Shown: positions 1-10,641 of the stretch, piece by piece
Numbering within the stretch: the first letter of the stretch is position 1
Layout of the letters: the number at the start of each line of letters is the position of its first letter
NCBI RefSeq assembly: GCF_030269925.1
Contig: NC_085111.1
Span: 744,001-808,000 of the forward strand
DNA: 64,000 bases
Reading direction: 5' to 3'
Source of the DNA: Bombyx mori
Taxonomy: Eukaryota > Arthropoda > Insecta > Lepidoptera > Bombycidae
Translations under genes and position numbers: made by a program
Notes under the pieces: generated by a model
The model's input: the letters and a program-made list of their open reading frames with translations, nothing else
The model's database searches: none
Told to the model about the DNA's origin: nothing

Positions 1-1241
1 AGCAATTGGCAGTACGGAGGCGCAGGGATGGGGCGCGATTCATTAGGAGCCATTCATCGCGCGACTTCTCGATTTAAATCTAACGATTCCCGATTCAATT
101 TGATTAGATTTACGAATTGTTGCTCGTTGTAAATTTTATTAAATTATCATTTACATATTTCGGTTTATTGTCATTTGATTTATTATTTGGTCGCATCTGG
201 TATGTTTATGGTCCGGTTTTTCGATTTGCGCATGTTGCGGTTTCTTTCAAAAATTGTTTTTAAAGATAAGGATAACTACTGGAAGTAAATAACGTTCTTC
301 AGGTTATTGTCTATTTATTTATTTAATTGTAAAATATATTATCAAGTATCTAGTTATGAAAATAATAGAGATAAAATAGAATAGTGATAAAAATAGAAAA
401 AAAAGGTCCTATCTCTCTTTTCTCTTTCTTCTAACGATGTTGGCAATTGGTCCTCGGTGATGGACAGCGGCTTATAGCAGACCTTAATATCATAGATTTT
501 CTTAAGAGAAGGTGACCACTCACCATCAGGAGGCCGGTATGCTTGTCTCTCTTGGAAGACAATAAAAAATATTTATATCGAAATGTAATTTCTGCCTCTA
601 ATATTTTTGACAAGATCAATATCTTTTTATTTGGTTACTGAGTATGATTGCTACCTGAGTGCAATAACAAAACAATATTATTTTCCCGCGGAAACAACAC
701 ACTTGGACTTAGTAGGGTTATGATCGGACAATGTTCAGTTTCAATTAACTAGGTGCTTGATTAAAATTATCTTTCTAACTTAATTATTTCGAGTGTACCT
801 TACATTTATATTTTCTTTGAACACTTGTTAAGTCATTGGTCAGTGCGATGGTCAATTATTATTCAGTTAAAGGATAACAGTCTTTATCGAGTTGTAATAA
901 GGATGTTTTAGGGTAAGCTATTCATGACTAGCCCTATTTGAGTGGCTAATTGTGAAGCAATAAAACGATATGGTCAACCGTACGCAACAGGGGACAGTTT
1001 GATGCAATCTACATTATTAAATAATAATGGTTATCTGTTTGTAACGCTTGTAGTGTTGCCGTGTGATTTTGATTATTGAATGATTTTTTTTATTTTTTTT
1101 ATGAAGAAATGACACATTGTTTTGTATTTCCTTGGTAAATCAATAGTGAAGCGTATGTCTCAGCAGTAAGGTAAACTTTTGAACGCCCCAGTTTGATTGT
1201 CGAAATCTCGATTGAATAGTATAATTATGTAGAATTTATTT
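1..1241. other. AT-rich left flank, no gene recognised
   Basis: I see no coding exon, RNA gene or intact mobile element. The short reading frame on the minus strand near 431-619 has no family resemblance and no splice context. The first 100 bases are less AT-rich than the rest. Runs of T near 1083-1100 are simple sequence. Confidence 0.5.
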
Positions 1242-1434
1242 ACTGGTGGTAGGACCTCTTGTGAGTCTGCGCGGGTGGGTACCACCACCCTGCCTATTTC
1301 TGCCGTGAAGCAGTAATGCGTTTCGGTTTGAAGGGTGGGGCAGCCGTTGTAACTATACTTGAGACCTTAGCACTTTAAACTCAAGGTGGGAGACGCATTT
1401 ATGTTGTAGATGTAATAACTACACTGGGCATCTT
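1242..1434 (+). mobile_element. Bm1 SINE, partial (3' body)
   Basis: It begins at the Bm1 body motif ACTGGTGGTAGGACCTCTTG and runs through the typical 'TGCCTATTTCTGCCGTGAAGC' and 'GGTGGGGCAGCCGTTGT' blocks. It then decays after the 'GTTGTAGATGT' block and lacks both the tRNA-like head and the AATAAAAA tail. It is non-coding and depends on a LINE partner for movement. The family is assigned from internal similarity to the full-length copy at 52817-53243. Confidence 0.8.
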
Positions 1435-1849
1435 ACATAGAGGCACTAGATGATTCTGATTAAAAATAAATAAATAAAGTATCAAATATGTTCATGCCCC
1501 GTATGTTATTCAGAGTCATACACTCCGGGCGTCCACCGCAGATATGTCAATATACTACGAATAATAAGCGATCTTATTCATATTGTATTCAAAATGTTTG
1601 CTAATATAACTCATGTGTGCTCAATGGTGCGAGCGGACACTATAACAGCGAATGTCAATAATGTGTATGCATAAACGGACGACTATTTACGACTTTATTT
1701 CAATGTTGCTTTTTTAAGGAATAATACCCACTAAAAAGGTAATTTGCCTTTTCCTTGGTAGCAAAATTTTATGGTGGATTAGTTAATTTTATGGTATGGT
1801 ATTTTATTTAATGGTATGGTTTTAAATGCTTAATATTAAATGATGTATA
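1435..1849. other. intergenic, short direct repeats only
   Basis: The only structure I see is a cluster of related short motifs (TTTTATGGT and ATGGTATGGT) between about 1768 and 1822. No gene or element ends are visible. Confidence 0.4.
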
Positions 1850-2249
1850 CTGGGTGTTAGGAGCCCGCTTCCGAAAACGAAGACAGACGATAGTACTAAT
1901 GACACCTTTGATGATGGGACGGAAAAAAAATCGATCCTGATTAACAAAAAAAATAAAACATATTTTTAAAACGTTTTATTAGTATTGTTTACGCTCCATC
2001 TGGTCAGAACAGCTAAATGAAACGATAGTTTCATAAAAAATACATAACTTTATTTTATTTTTTAAACCAGGAATGAAACACAAAATCAAAAACAGCTGAT
2101 GCTCGGATCAACGAACGCACGGACGCGGCGTTTTTCTTTTACACGCACACAGGCGCGGCGGGGGCTCGACGCTGATACCGCGCTCCCCAACATTTCAAAC
2201 TTTGAAGCTACAAAATTTTCATTTTCGGACGCGGTCTCCTAACTCCCAG
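1850..2249. mobile_element. 400-bp TIR element (MITE-like DNA transposon)
   Basis: The two ends form terminal inverted repeats of about 33 bp. The left end starts CTGGGTGTTAGGAG; the reverse complement of the right end starts CTGGGAGTTAGGAG. Both continue as CCGC-x-TCCGAAAA with a few mismatches. The interior is AT-rich except for a GC-rich block near 2115-2195, and there is no transposase ORF. I could not define a clear target-site duplication, so the superfamily is open. It lies just left of the large duplication and is not part of it. Confidence 0.6.
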
Positions 2250-2784
2250 CATGTTACCTATTCAATTATTATTTTTATATTTGATAATCTGTAAGGTAGG
2301 TAGGCGCTAATTATGCAATTAGTGCCTACTAGTAGGTACTCCCTGGTATTCCTTTAATGCTTAACAATTCTATGAAACCGTCACTTAAAAACCTTAACAA
2401 GTCTCATTTATTTTATGTAACATGTTGCAATTTCTATAACACAAAGCACAACAATATCGAGTAATTGAAATTCAATTTAATAGTACTTATTGATAATTTA
2501 ATAAAAATGCTATATCGATAATTGGCACATGTTCACCTCTTCCCGATTACGTGTCAAAATTTATGATTGATTGTAAACGATTGTTAATCGATACAAAATT
2601 TTGGGTGAATTTTATCGATTTCATTTGTCTTTCTTCTGTCACTAGAATTAATTTTGTACTTTTTAGAAACTAAAGTTAATTAAAAAAAATATGATATGCT
2701 AATACAGTCCTGTAATGTTGAATATTCACCCGATAAAATTCGTATCGAGCGATGTGATAATGTCGGAATTAAAATATTGTAGGC
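2250..2784. other. AT-rich spacer before the duplicated segment
   Basis: No coding or RNA feature is visible. The sequence is single-copy in this window and forms the unique left flank of duplicated segment A. Confidence 0.4.
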
Positions 2785-2885
2785 AGACATATATATATTT
2801 TTGAATCAAGTGTGTAAGACGTGTTCATGAATGTTTTCCACCTTGAAGAAGCAGCATCGTGTTATAAACGTAAAATTAATTGGCA

Positions 2886-3004
2886 GGACTAATTGTGAGC
2901 TCCTACGGGTAGGCACTATCGTCCTACCTATTCTTGATTGAAGGGTGAGAAAACTGCTATATAACAGTAATTGAAACTTTGACGTCTCTAGCTATGTAGC
3001 CGCA
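2886..3004 (+). mobile_element. Degenerate Bm1 fragment
   Basis: Recognisable pieces ('TGTGAGCTCCTACGGGTAGGCAC', 'CCTACCTATTCTTG', 'GAAGGGTG') follow the Bm1 body order with many substitutions and gaps. It abuts the oppositely oriented full-length Bm1 that follows. Confidence 0.45.
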
Positions 3005-3005
3005 T

Positions 3006-3452
3006 TTTTTTTTCTTTATTTTTTTTTATTGCTTAGATGGGTGGACGAGCTCACAGCCCACCTGGTGTTAAGTGGTTACTGGAGCCCATGGACATTTACA
3101 ACGTAAATGCGCCACCTACCTTGAGATATAAGTTCTAAGATCTCAGTATAGTTACAACGGCTGCCCCACCCTTCAAACCGAAACGCATTACTGCTTCACG
3201 GGAGAAATAGGCAGGGCGGTGGTACCTACCCGCGGGACTCACAAGAGGTCCTACCACCAGTAATTACGCAAATTATGATTTTGCGGGTTTCACTTTTATT
3301 ACACGATGTTATTCCTTCACCGTGGAAGTCAATCGTGAACATTTGTTAAGTACGTAATTCATTAGAAAAATTAGTACTCGCCCGGGATTCGAACACAGGT
3401 GCATCGCTCAACACCTATGCACCGGACGTCTTATCCCTTAGGCCACGACGAC
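3006..3452 (-). mobile_element. Bm1 SINE, near full length
   Basis: Read on the minus strand, it starts with a tRNA-like head (GTCGTGGCCTAAGGGATAAG...GTTCGAATCCCG) carrying recognisable A- and B-box sequence. The Bm1 body follows, ending in 'CCATCTAAGCAATAAAAAAAA' with an A-rich tail, seen as the T-run at 3006-3030 on the plus strand. The length of about 450 bp fits the family. It is duplicated intact at 35624-36070. Confidence 0.88.
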
Positions 3453-3871
3453 TTTACGTTACAATGTTCACGGAGTTTGGTGACGATTGAACAAGTTTCC
3501 ACCATATCGAATTTCGCAACTCATAGACATAAATCATAAATAAAAAGAATTTTACATATCTAGGTTATCAAATGTTAGTGAATTATACCTGAAACGTCAA
3601 AACTTTTAATATGAAAAAAATTACAGTTATTTTAATGACGTGCTAAATATAATGCGTTCATTCTTGGCAGCTTGGTGTCATTCATACTGTTAAAGTATTC
3701 ACATCGTTAAAAACAAACAAGCGACTGATCGACAATGTTAAAACCATTGGCCCATCTACTGGGGTAGCTGATATTGCTCGAAAATACATATAACAGTGTA
3801 CAAAACAGCTTATACTTAGCGCGAAGCTTAGTTGCTGCTACCAATTACTAATTTGGCGACATATGTTCAGT
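3453..3871. other. tRNA 5' flank
   Basis: AT-rich sequence without a protein gene. It would carry any upstream element for the tRNA gene at 3872, but I see no conserved motif that I can name. Confidence 0.3.
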
Positions 3872-3943
3872 GGTTCCATGGTGTAATGGTTAGCACTCTG
3901 GACTCTGAATCCAGCGATCCGAGTTCAAATCTCGGTGGAACCT
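3872..3943 (+). tRNA. tRNA-Gln (anticodon CTG), copy 1
   Basis: The 72 bases fold into a canonical cloverleaf. The acceptor stem GGTTCCA pairs with TGGAACC, and the discriminator base is T. The D-arm contains GTGTAATGGTTAGC (A box). The anticodon stem CTGGA/TCCAG closes the loop CTCTGAA, which places anticodon CTG at 3905-3907 (reads CAG, glutamine). The T-arm contains GAGTTCAAATCTC (B box). There is no intron, no CCA is encoded and a Pol III T-run follows at once. This is the one RNA gene in the segment that looks intact, and it has an identical copy at 36490-36561. Confidence 0.97.
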
Positions 3944-3950
3944 GTTTTTT
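3944..3950 (+). terminator. Pol III terminator of tRNA-Gln copy 1
   Basis: GTTTTTT starts one base after the tRNA discriminator. A run of four or more T on the coding strand is the normal RNA polymerase III stop. Confidence 0.85.
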
Positions 3951-4811
3951 ACATATAAACATGTCGTCGAAGATTGTAATAAAGACACTGCTTTCTCTGG
4001 GGTTCATAGTTCATCATTCAACAGGTAGTTTAATATAAATATTATAATAACATGTTTACAAGAATATTTTATTTGGAATGAGAGCTTTAATAGTTTATAA
4101 AATATTACAAATAGTCAAATAAAATTTCTTTTTTTTTCGAACTGATAAAACTAGAACTTTTAGAAACATTTTTGGCAACTGTGTCACGTATCAAGCTATA
4201 TTTAACAAGCTATAGATTTTAACCATACTTTGGTTGTATTTTAATTGCTTTTGATACTAATGAATTTATTTATTTTTTATCGTCCTGGTCGAAATAATCT
4301 TGCGATCCATTGCGTGTTTATTTATCTTGACTTGTCATAGTTTCTTTTTATTGCACACTTGGATGTTCGAGCTTACCAGCGGGATACAACCGAGAGTCCG
4401 TATCCTTACCTTATCTTAGGATAAAAATAACAATACGTTCAATTGACAAAAAAACTACATATGTTTTTATTACTTTTTATTACAAACAAATGATTTTATT
4501 ATGGTCTACGACATGATAGTTAAATTATAGTTATAATTTAGAATAAAATAAAATAAGTCTTGAACCCGATATTGTTTCGTATTTTCAGTAGAATGAAACG
4601 TATCATGAGGCTTGGATCGATCAGAGGGAAGAGGTTGTCTATCGTTGGTTAATTATAGATAGTACTATCCGTGATTGTGAAACGCAAACTAAGGACAGAG
4701 GACTTTTTCTATAATCGGAGATAGCAATCTATCCGTAATCTCAAATAGGTTATTGAAAACGGCCGTAAATGATTATTGTTTTTCCTTTAGTTAAGCGCGG
4801 TAGTTCAATCC
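3951..4811. other. AT-rich intergenic
   Basis: No gene or element ends are recognised. The stretch contains the AAATA-type simple repeat (about 4545-4555) in which the two segment-A copies differ by 5 bp. Confidence 0.4.
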
Positions 4812-4849
4812 CGCCTAAGCACACCGGACGGTTCCGGTGTGCTTAGGCG
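4812..4849. repeat. Perfect 17-bp hairpin
   Basis: CGCCTAAGCACACCGGA and its exact reverse complement are separated by only CGGT. The right arm doubles as the left terminal sequence of the MITE that follows, so the hairpin probably arose from a partial terminal copy joined head to head. Confidence 0.85.
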
Positions 4850-5012
4850 AGTTTTTAACGTTCTCGATAGCGGAAAAGTTAACTCAAATTTGTATGGCGT
4901 TGGAACGTTTGCCTACGTTTTCCGCTAGGGGCGCTGTTCCAACTGCATACAAATTTGAGTTAGGTACTTTTACGCTATCGAGAACGTAAAAAAACTCACA
5001 CTAAGCACACGG
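4834..5012. mobile_element. Fold-back MITE with about 50-bp TIRs
   Basis: The left arm runs CCGGTGTGCTTAG...TTTTTAACGTTCTCGATAGCGG, then on through AACTCAAATTTGTATG. The right arm is its inverse (CATACAAATTTGAGTT...CGCTATCGAGAACGTAAAA...CTAAGCACACGG). The loop includes TAGGGGCGCTGTTCCAAC. There is no coding capacity. Related copies or remnants are at 53446-53727 and 63785-63848. The duplicate in segment A' is 37447-37625. Confidence 0.75.
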
Positions 5013-5518
5013 GTCGGTCTCTTTACGCCCTGTATAAATTTACTGTAGTAGTGGTAGTAAGTGGCACGCGTCGTCCACGCGACTAGCACGTGTTCGTGTA
5101 CATTTACTTCCACAATAATGAGTAAAAATATTTAATTGCTTTCACTCAGCATTGTCCTCTGTAAATTTTAATCTCGTGTAGTGCTTGTTAACTGCCGAGC
5201 TGACTGACAGACAACGTCATAGAACCGTTGCAGTTTGAAGATAACAAATATGTTTTCAAAGCATCGTAAAGCTTAAAGCTTGCATTGTTAGGGTAGTATG
5301 TTTAATAATTAAAACACTCTACCTAACAATTGCTGGATTTTCTTTTTGCGCCGTTTAATTGGTATTTTACCTTTAAGTAATATCATATGTTGCTTCGAGA
5401 TGAACTTTGAGTTTGAGCTATAAAAGTTGTAGACAATGACTCTTACTGATAATAGTAATAGTGAAACTATTGGCCCAGTCCTGAGCTTCATCGAACAAGA
5501 ACCGCTATAAGCGTTGGG
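5013..5518. other. Intergenic, no feature seen
   Basis: The sequence is AT-rich with a short GC-richer patch around 5065-5100. Short open frames here have no recognisable domain. Confidence 0.35.
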
Positions 5519-5612
5519 ATGTTACAAGCCTGCGTGGATACCACCATCCTGTCATAATTCTGCCACGAAGCTATCACGCGTTCGGGTAGGAGGATGAGGA
5601 GAGCCAGTATAC
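5519..5612 (+). mobile_element. Degenerate Bm1 fragment
   Basis: The order 'CCTGCGTGGATACCACCATCCTG', 'ATTCTGCCACGAAGC', 'CGCGTTCGGGTAGGAGGATGAGG' follows the Bm1 body with heavy decay. Confidence 0.4.
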
Positions 5613-5750
5613 CGATGCCTACTCGCAATACAAAAATTTATAAACTTTACATATAAATAAAATTGGAGTTTCTGTTTGTAATATTGCAATAACCGATTTT
5701 TACTACATGCATATGAATATATAAACGGTATATACACCAAAATAACATTT

Positions 5751-5972
5751 TTACATTTTTAACGTTTGTTCCGGCTAATCTCTGGAACGTCTGGACCGAT
5801 TTTGACGAGACTTTCACTGATAGCTACCTGATAATATAAGGAGTAACTTAGGCTACTTTTTTTAGACAAGCTTCGCCCCGCGGCGTCACCCGCGATACGA
5901 CAATAACCGTGGGACTCAGCTATCAATAATAAAATTTAATGTTTCCAAAGCGAAGCGAGGGCGGGTAGCTAG
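5751..5972 (+). mobile_element. Helitron-like non-autonomous element, 3' part
   Basis: It contains the block GGCTAATCTCTGGAACG...GACCGATTTTGACGAGAC that is common in lepidopteran Helitron-type repeats. It ends GGGCGGGTAGCTAG immediately before T, matching the CTRR|T terminus of the family. A GC-rich stem (GAAGCGAGGGCGGG) lies just inside the end. I could not place the 5' TC terminus with confidence. Confidence 0.55.
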
Positions 5973-6376
5973 TTTTTAAATAATATTAAAGTTTAAACAC
6001 ACCTTAGAGTTAACCACGAGTAGCCATGTTGTATTCGATAACATAACATTTTTGTGTTAACTAAAATTCATTATACTCCGGCGTTACTTTTAGGAACGCT
6101 CATTTAGTGAATGTTCGTTTTGATTACGTTTTTATCCCTCGACAACAACTTACAAAGCAAAGCTGAAATGTTTTAATAAGCAATCATTTCTTCCGCTGTA
6201 TCGAATATTAACCGTAAAAACCATCAAAAAGTGGGTCTAATAAATATGTATGGAGAGTACACTTTCCGTAACGTCTCCTCATAAGTGTGCATAAAATATA
6301 ATAAATAATAATATATAAAATATAACGCGTTCCATCCGGCGCGTGCCGAAACATTTTTGATACGCTTTTACGAGTA
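5973..6376. other. Intergenic, no feature seen
   Basis: AT-rich sequence with no recognisable gene. It ends exactly at the insertion point of the next Helitron-like element. Confidence 0.35.
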
Positions 6377-6798
6377 CTAGAGGTCCCGCAGTAGTCGAAA
6401 TTCGACTATAATTAATTGGAATTGTAAGTTTGTACACTATTATGATTGTATTTTATAGTTCTATAATGACAAATTTCGCCAAGACTACACTATAAAAACA
6501 TTAACAAAGACAAACAATATTTAATCTATTCTCAATTTAACAACAGACGTCAAGAACAATAGTTTGACAATAAATAGTAGGTATGCATGCGTGTGTTCGT
6601 CAAATAAATGGTATGTAGTGTGTGTGATGTTTTCTTTATTGATTTATTGTATCTTTTAAGCATTATTTTTAAAAAATATTAGCATTGTGCACTTCTTCTC
6701 TATATTCTCTATCAGTGTGGAATGTTTCATACTCCTCCGTCCGCGCAATTTTCGTAAAAAGGGTTACAAAGTTTTTGCTTCACGTATTAATATATAGA
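6377..6798 (-). mobile_element. Helitron-like non-autonomous element (422 bp)
   Basis: On the minus strand the element reads TCTATATATTAATACGTGAAGC at its 5' end and GGACCTCTAG at its 3' end. The host base before it is A and the one after it is T, as expected for Helitron insertion between A and T without target duplication. Two relatives with the same ends lie at 50639-51055 and 57928-58768, so the boundaries are supported by comparison. There is no helicase/Rep ORF. Confidence 0.75.
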
Positions 6799-7260
6799 TT
6801 ATTATATAATAGCTTCAGATGTATGTATGTATGTTTGTAACGGAATCTTTGAACATGATTTTGACCCCCTTCAAAACGTCGGATTAACTCGAAATTTTGT
6901 ATACTTATTAAGGACCGATGACAATTCAATACTTAAAAAAAAAGAAAAAAAATTGAAATAATTTAAATTCAACTAAAAAATGAAAAATAAATAATAGTTT
7001 AAAAAAAGTAACAAATGCTTTTTGACAATAAAATCATTATTTCTTATACTATTTTTAATTTAAATTTATTAAAATTTATTTTCTATTGTTTAGTTGGATT
7101 TTCTATAAAAGCGTATTTTGTTAGTTTTTTAAACTATTATTTATTATCATACATTTCCGATAAAATAAAGAGCTCTACGACTTTTAAAACGTACCGTTGA
7201 ACGTATTATAGTTATGCGATACTTGACGCATTAATAACTTTACAGTAATTCGTCTATTGT
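6799..7260. other. Very AT-rich stretch, no gene seen
   Basis: Contains short (ATGT)n near 6820 and long A/T runs. The 61-codon frame at 7015-7200 has a low-complexity Ile/Phe/Tyr/Lys composition and is not credible as a gene. Confidence 0.4.
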
Positions 7261-7930
7261 TGGGATTTTATAGCGATTAATTCGCGGTCGCGTGCGGCGG
7301 CGCCACGCGTGAGAGCGACGCGCGCTTTGCTTCCCACGGCGCACCCCCGCTCCCAAATACAACAATTTATTTACACAACATAAGACTAAGTCAACTTGTG
7401 ACCGTGATCGGAGCACAGTTAATCAAAACGGTAAAGTACATACGTGTCAAATATCCTTGCGTGTTAAAAATATTTTTGGTTACAATTACATCGACTTTTT
7501 AGGTTAGAAATTTAGAGAGGTGACGTGTCACGAGAGAAAGAAATAGTTCTATGAATGATATCTGGTGATGCGAAAGAAAAAAAGTTTAATTCTGATTTCA
7601 CATGCCCGATCTACAAATAGATCGACTCTCCGAATGTCCAATCCTAAATTATAATTAAGTTTAATTCTAACCGGGAATCAAACTCGGATTTGAATCAATA
7701 AACTTCGAATCCGCTGAGAGAAAAACTGTGAAACCAGTATTAAAATTGAAATGTCGGAAACGAATTTAGGAAATGTTTTTTAATCAACGTTCAATAAATT
7801 TACTTTTATTTACTATGTAACAATAATGAAGCGGTGTAGCAGCCGAGAGTCGGACGAGGCACGTGCGCGTTTCGTCGCGTTATAAGCACACGATCGGAGC
7901 CGCGTGGTCGCCGACGACGCTGATAAACAT
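7261..7930. promoter_or_regulatory. Two CpG-rich patches in AT-rich DNA, possible regulatory region
   Basis: Patch 1 (about 7285-7360) and patch 2 (about 7835-7925) are dense in CG dinucleotides, against AT-rich surroundings. I see no ORF across them, no defined TATA-to-Inr spacing and no splice donor that would prove a promoter. They could be an enhancer, an untranslated first exon, or remnants of an unrecognised element. Both are duplicated at +32,613. Confidence 0.25.
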
Positions 7931-8062
7931 CACGTATAGATACTAGATATGACAATTAATAAATTTCATAGGTTCGTTTTGATAGATATTTTCAAAGACA
8001 CAGTGAATTTGTTACTTAAGTCCAGGAATAGAAAAAAACAGCACGATAGCCAACGCGAAACC

Positions 8063-8308
8063 GTCTTTTTTTTATTGCTTAGATGGGTGGACGAGCTCAC
8101 AGTCCACCTGGTGTTAAGTAGTCACTGGAGCCTATAGACATCTACAACGTAAATGCGCCACCCACCTCGAGATATAAGTTCTAATTTCAAGTATAGTTAC
8201 AACGGCTGCCCCACCCTTCAAACCGAAACGCATTACTGGTTCACCGTTGAAATAGGCAGGGTGATGGTACCTACCCGTGCGGACTCACAAGAGGTCCTAC
8301 CACCAGTA
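8063..8308 (-). mobile_element. Bm1 SINE, 3' half
   Basis: A T-run on the plus strand is followed by ATTGCTTAGATGGGTGGACG and continues through the Bm1 body to TCCTACCACCAGTA. The tRNA-like head is missing. The duplicate is at 40676-40921. Confidence 0.85.
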
Positions 8309-8812
8309 AAAATACATATTTTTATTTATTTATTTAGTAGATCCTCCACCTAACACCACTTAGGCCGTAAAATTGCTCAAAAAAAAACATATAAATTACA
8401 TGACTTCATCATACATTACCTACACACTATTTGTTTGTAGACATTTTAGATGCTTTTTACTTTGAATAATTGTACTAAGTATGTATTTCTTGGAGCGGAT
8501 CCACGTCGTTATCATATCGTTCGATAGGAGTGAAACTTTTTTTTACTGACGCTATTAGACATATGATTGCCGATATCATTTAATAATAGCAGTTCTAGTT
8601 TATAGCTTTATATCAGTGTAAATAAAAAACTTATTTTATTCCTCTTCAATAAGGTTTCTTTGACGTATTTATTTTACAAAAAGAACGGAGAAAAAAATGT
8701 ATTCTTTCAGATGATTTAGAATACATGAAATTCCTGTTATATTATCCTGCTGAAATTGATCAAACGTGTTGCTTACTTTAGCATTGTTTGTTCATGTTTT
8801 GTAGCATCGCAG
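8309..8812. other. Intergenic, no feature seen
   Basis: AT-rich sequence with no recognisable coding or RNA feature. Confidence 0.35.
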
Positions 8813-9298
8813 TTACTGGTGGTAGGACCTCTTGTGAGTCCGCGCGGGTAGGTACCACCACTCTGCCTATTTCTGCCGTGAAGCAGTAATGCGTTTCAGT
8901 TTGAAGAGTGTGGCAGCCGTTGTACTGTTAAAAGTGAGATCTTAAAGCTCATGTCTCAAGGTGGGTGGCGGCATTTACGGTGTAGATGTCTATGGGCTCC
9001 GGTAACCACTTAACACAGGTTTTTTTATTATTATTTTTGCTTAGATGGGTGGACGAGCTTACAGCCCACCTGGTGTTAAGTGGTTACTGGAGCCCATAGA
9101 CATTTACAACGTAAATGCGCCACCCACCTTGAGATATAAGTTCTAAGGTCTCAATATAGTTACAACGGCCGAAACTGCTTCACGGCAGAAATAGCCGGGG
9201 TGGTGGTACCTACCCGTGCTGACTCACATGAGGTCCTACCACCAGTAAGTGGTGGTAGGTGGGCCGTGAGCTCGTCCACACATCTAAGCAATAAAAAA
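8813..9298 (+). mobile_element. Bm1 SINE (outer) split by an inverted Bm1
   Basis: The plus-strand Bm1 body starts ACTGGTGGTAGG and runs to CACTTAACACAGG at about 9019. It is interrupted by a second Bm1 in opposite orientation and then resumes as GGTGGGCCGTGAGCTCGTCC...CTAAGCAATAAAAAATAAA at 9257-9298. The nested pair is self-complementary over roughly 200 bp. The duplicate is at 41426-41911. Confidence 0.75.
9020..9248 (-). mobile_element. Bm1 SINE (inner), inserted antisense into another Bm1
   Basis: It starts as TTTTTTATTATT...GCTTAGATGGGTGGACG and ends TCCTACCACCAGTAA. A block around the 'GGGGCAGCC...GTTTCGG' region is missing compared with other copies. Confidence 0.8.
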
Positions 9299-9445
9299 TA
9301 AATTACCACTACATTTATATTAATTGAATTTGAAAATCAACTTACATTGTAAATCATATTGTATACAGAAATACAATTGTTATGTGTTCATTAGTTTGTC
9401 GTAATCGTATCGCCGTCGTTCCATTAAGTTAAAACTTATACTTAT

Positions 9446-9490
9446 GCTGTTGTTGTTGTTGTTGTTGTTGTTGTTCATGTTGTTGTTGTT
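9446..9490. repeat. (TGT/TTG)n microsatellite
   Basis: About nine TTG triplets, then CATG and another short run. Segment A' carries one more triplet (31 instead of 28 bases before CATG), one of the two differences noticed between the copies. Confidence 0.9.
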
Positions 9491-10003
9491 GGTTGCGAGT
9501 GCTGAATGTAACACTTTTCAGGTATATATTCCATTCAGTCTTTTACCATTCATTTCACGTAATGCGTAGTTAGTGAGATTGAGAACAGAGTGGCTGTTTG
9601 AATTTGTTTGTACGACCATCGTTCTGATTGGTGTTCAGCTTCCCGTAACAATTAATAAGCTTTATTTAGTAATGATATTGGACAAATTTACGGATTGAGT
9701 GAACATTTGAATTTAAAATTACTTATTTAATTATATTTATTGGGTATAAACATGTTATACAGCACAGAACATTACAGGTAACTTAAACATTGATTTCATA
9801 CAAAATGCTAACACAATTATAGGTACCGACTGCATGCATTGGTAAAAAAAGCGGTTCGTTGTATAATACTAGAGAATTTTTTTTTAGATATAACATTACA
9901 TGAAAACCTTCCATTATTACACATTTACTACCAAATACCTTATTACTTAACTGAAAAAGCTCATTGAGCAAGGTTGTAGACTTTTCGTCTAAAGCTGTCA
10001 ACG
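9491..10003. other. Intergenic, no feature seen
   Basis: AT-rich sequence. The minus-strand 89-codon frame overlapping its right part (9783-10052) has no recognisable domain and runs into the LINE remnant. Confidence 0.3.
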
Positions 10004-10452
10004 GTGCCAGCAAAAGCATCCAGAGAATACTTGCTATGCAAATTGGAGGCATCGGAACATACTCAAGAAGACGAATGTGAAAATCGTTGTTACCACGTTG
10101 TTACGTTCGTTTTCCTAATCTTTTTATATGACGCCTGGACCTTAAAAGAGTCTGATAGAGGATGCATGGACGCGTTTGAGATGTGGTGCTGGCGGCGCAT
10201 GGTGCGCATCCCTTGAAAGGCTTTCCGGACAAACGCTTCCATCCTCAACGAGCTAAAAGTGGATGGAAGACGACCCAGAGGACGGAGCCAAAAAAGATGA
10301 AGTGGTCAAGTGTCCGAGCATCTGGATACAAGACTGAACGACGCGCTTCACTGTGCCACTGACCGACATAAGTTAACAAGAAAAAATCTCAGGCGGGTGC
10401 ATCACGATGCTCAGCAAAGAGCGATTGATTGGAGGAGGAAGCGTAAAAAATG
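10004..10452 (+). pseudogene. Decayed LINE ORF2 C-terminal remnant
   Basis: Around 10130-10205 the plus strand encodes a segment with 'MDAFEMWCWRRMVRIP', the signature downstream of the reverse transcriptase domain in several non-LTR elements. The frame then stops and shifts, and reappears at 10310 with 'SEHLDTRLNDALHCATDR' and 'VHHDAQ'. Stops and frameshifts rule out function. The exact LINE clade (RTE-like or other) cannot be settled by eye. The duplicate is at 42620-43068. Confidence 0.7.
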
Positions 10453-10641
10453 GCCCACTGAGTTTCTCGCCGGATCTTCTCAGTGGGTCGCGTTTCCGAT
10501 CCGGTGGTAGATTTTGTGAAGCACTGTTCTAGCTAGGGCCAGTGTTAGCAACACTCCCGGCTTGAGCCCCGTGAGCTCACCTACACGTCAAGGAGAAGCT
10601 GAAATAGCCTCTCAAGCTATAGGTAGAAAAAAACAGAAGGG
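10453..10641 (+). mobile_element. LINE 3'-end repeat (family K)
   Basis: It starts CCCACTGAGTTTCTCGCCGG and runs through CTTCTCAGTGGGTCGCG, 'GCTCACCTACACG' and 'TGAAATAGCCTCTCAAGC' to TAGGTAGAAAAAAA. The A-rich end shows retroposition polarity. Related copies occur at 52469-52660 (-), 59070-59404 (+), 60780-60980 (+), 62229-62408 (-) and 63605-63784 (-). Here it follows a LINE ORF remnant, so it may be that element's 3' UTR, but the other copies lack the ORF. Confidence 0.65.

Noticed and set aside
3360..3452. tRNA-like sequence on the minus strand as a tRNA gene
   Set aside because: It is contiguous with a complete Bm1 body and tail, so it is the SINE head.
3832..4038. 68-codon ORF over the tRNA-Gln gene (and copy at 36450)
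   Set aside because: It reads straight through the tRNA; chance frame.
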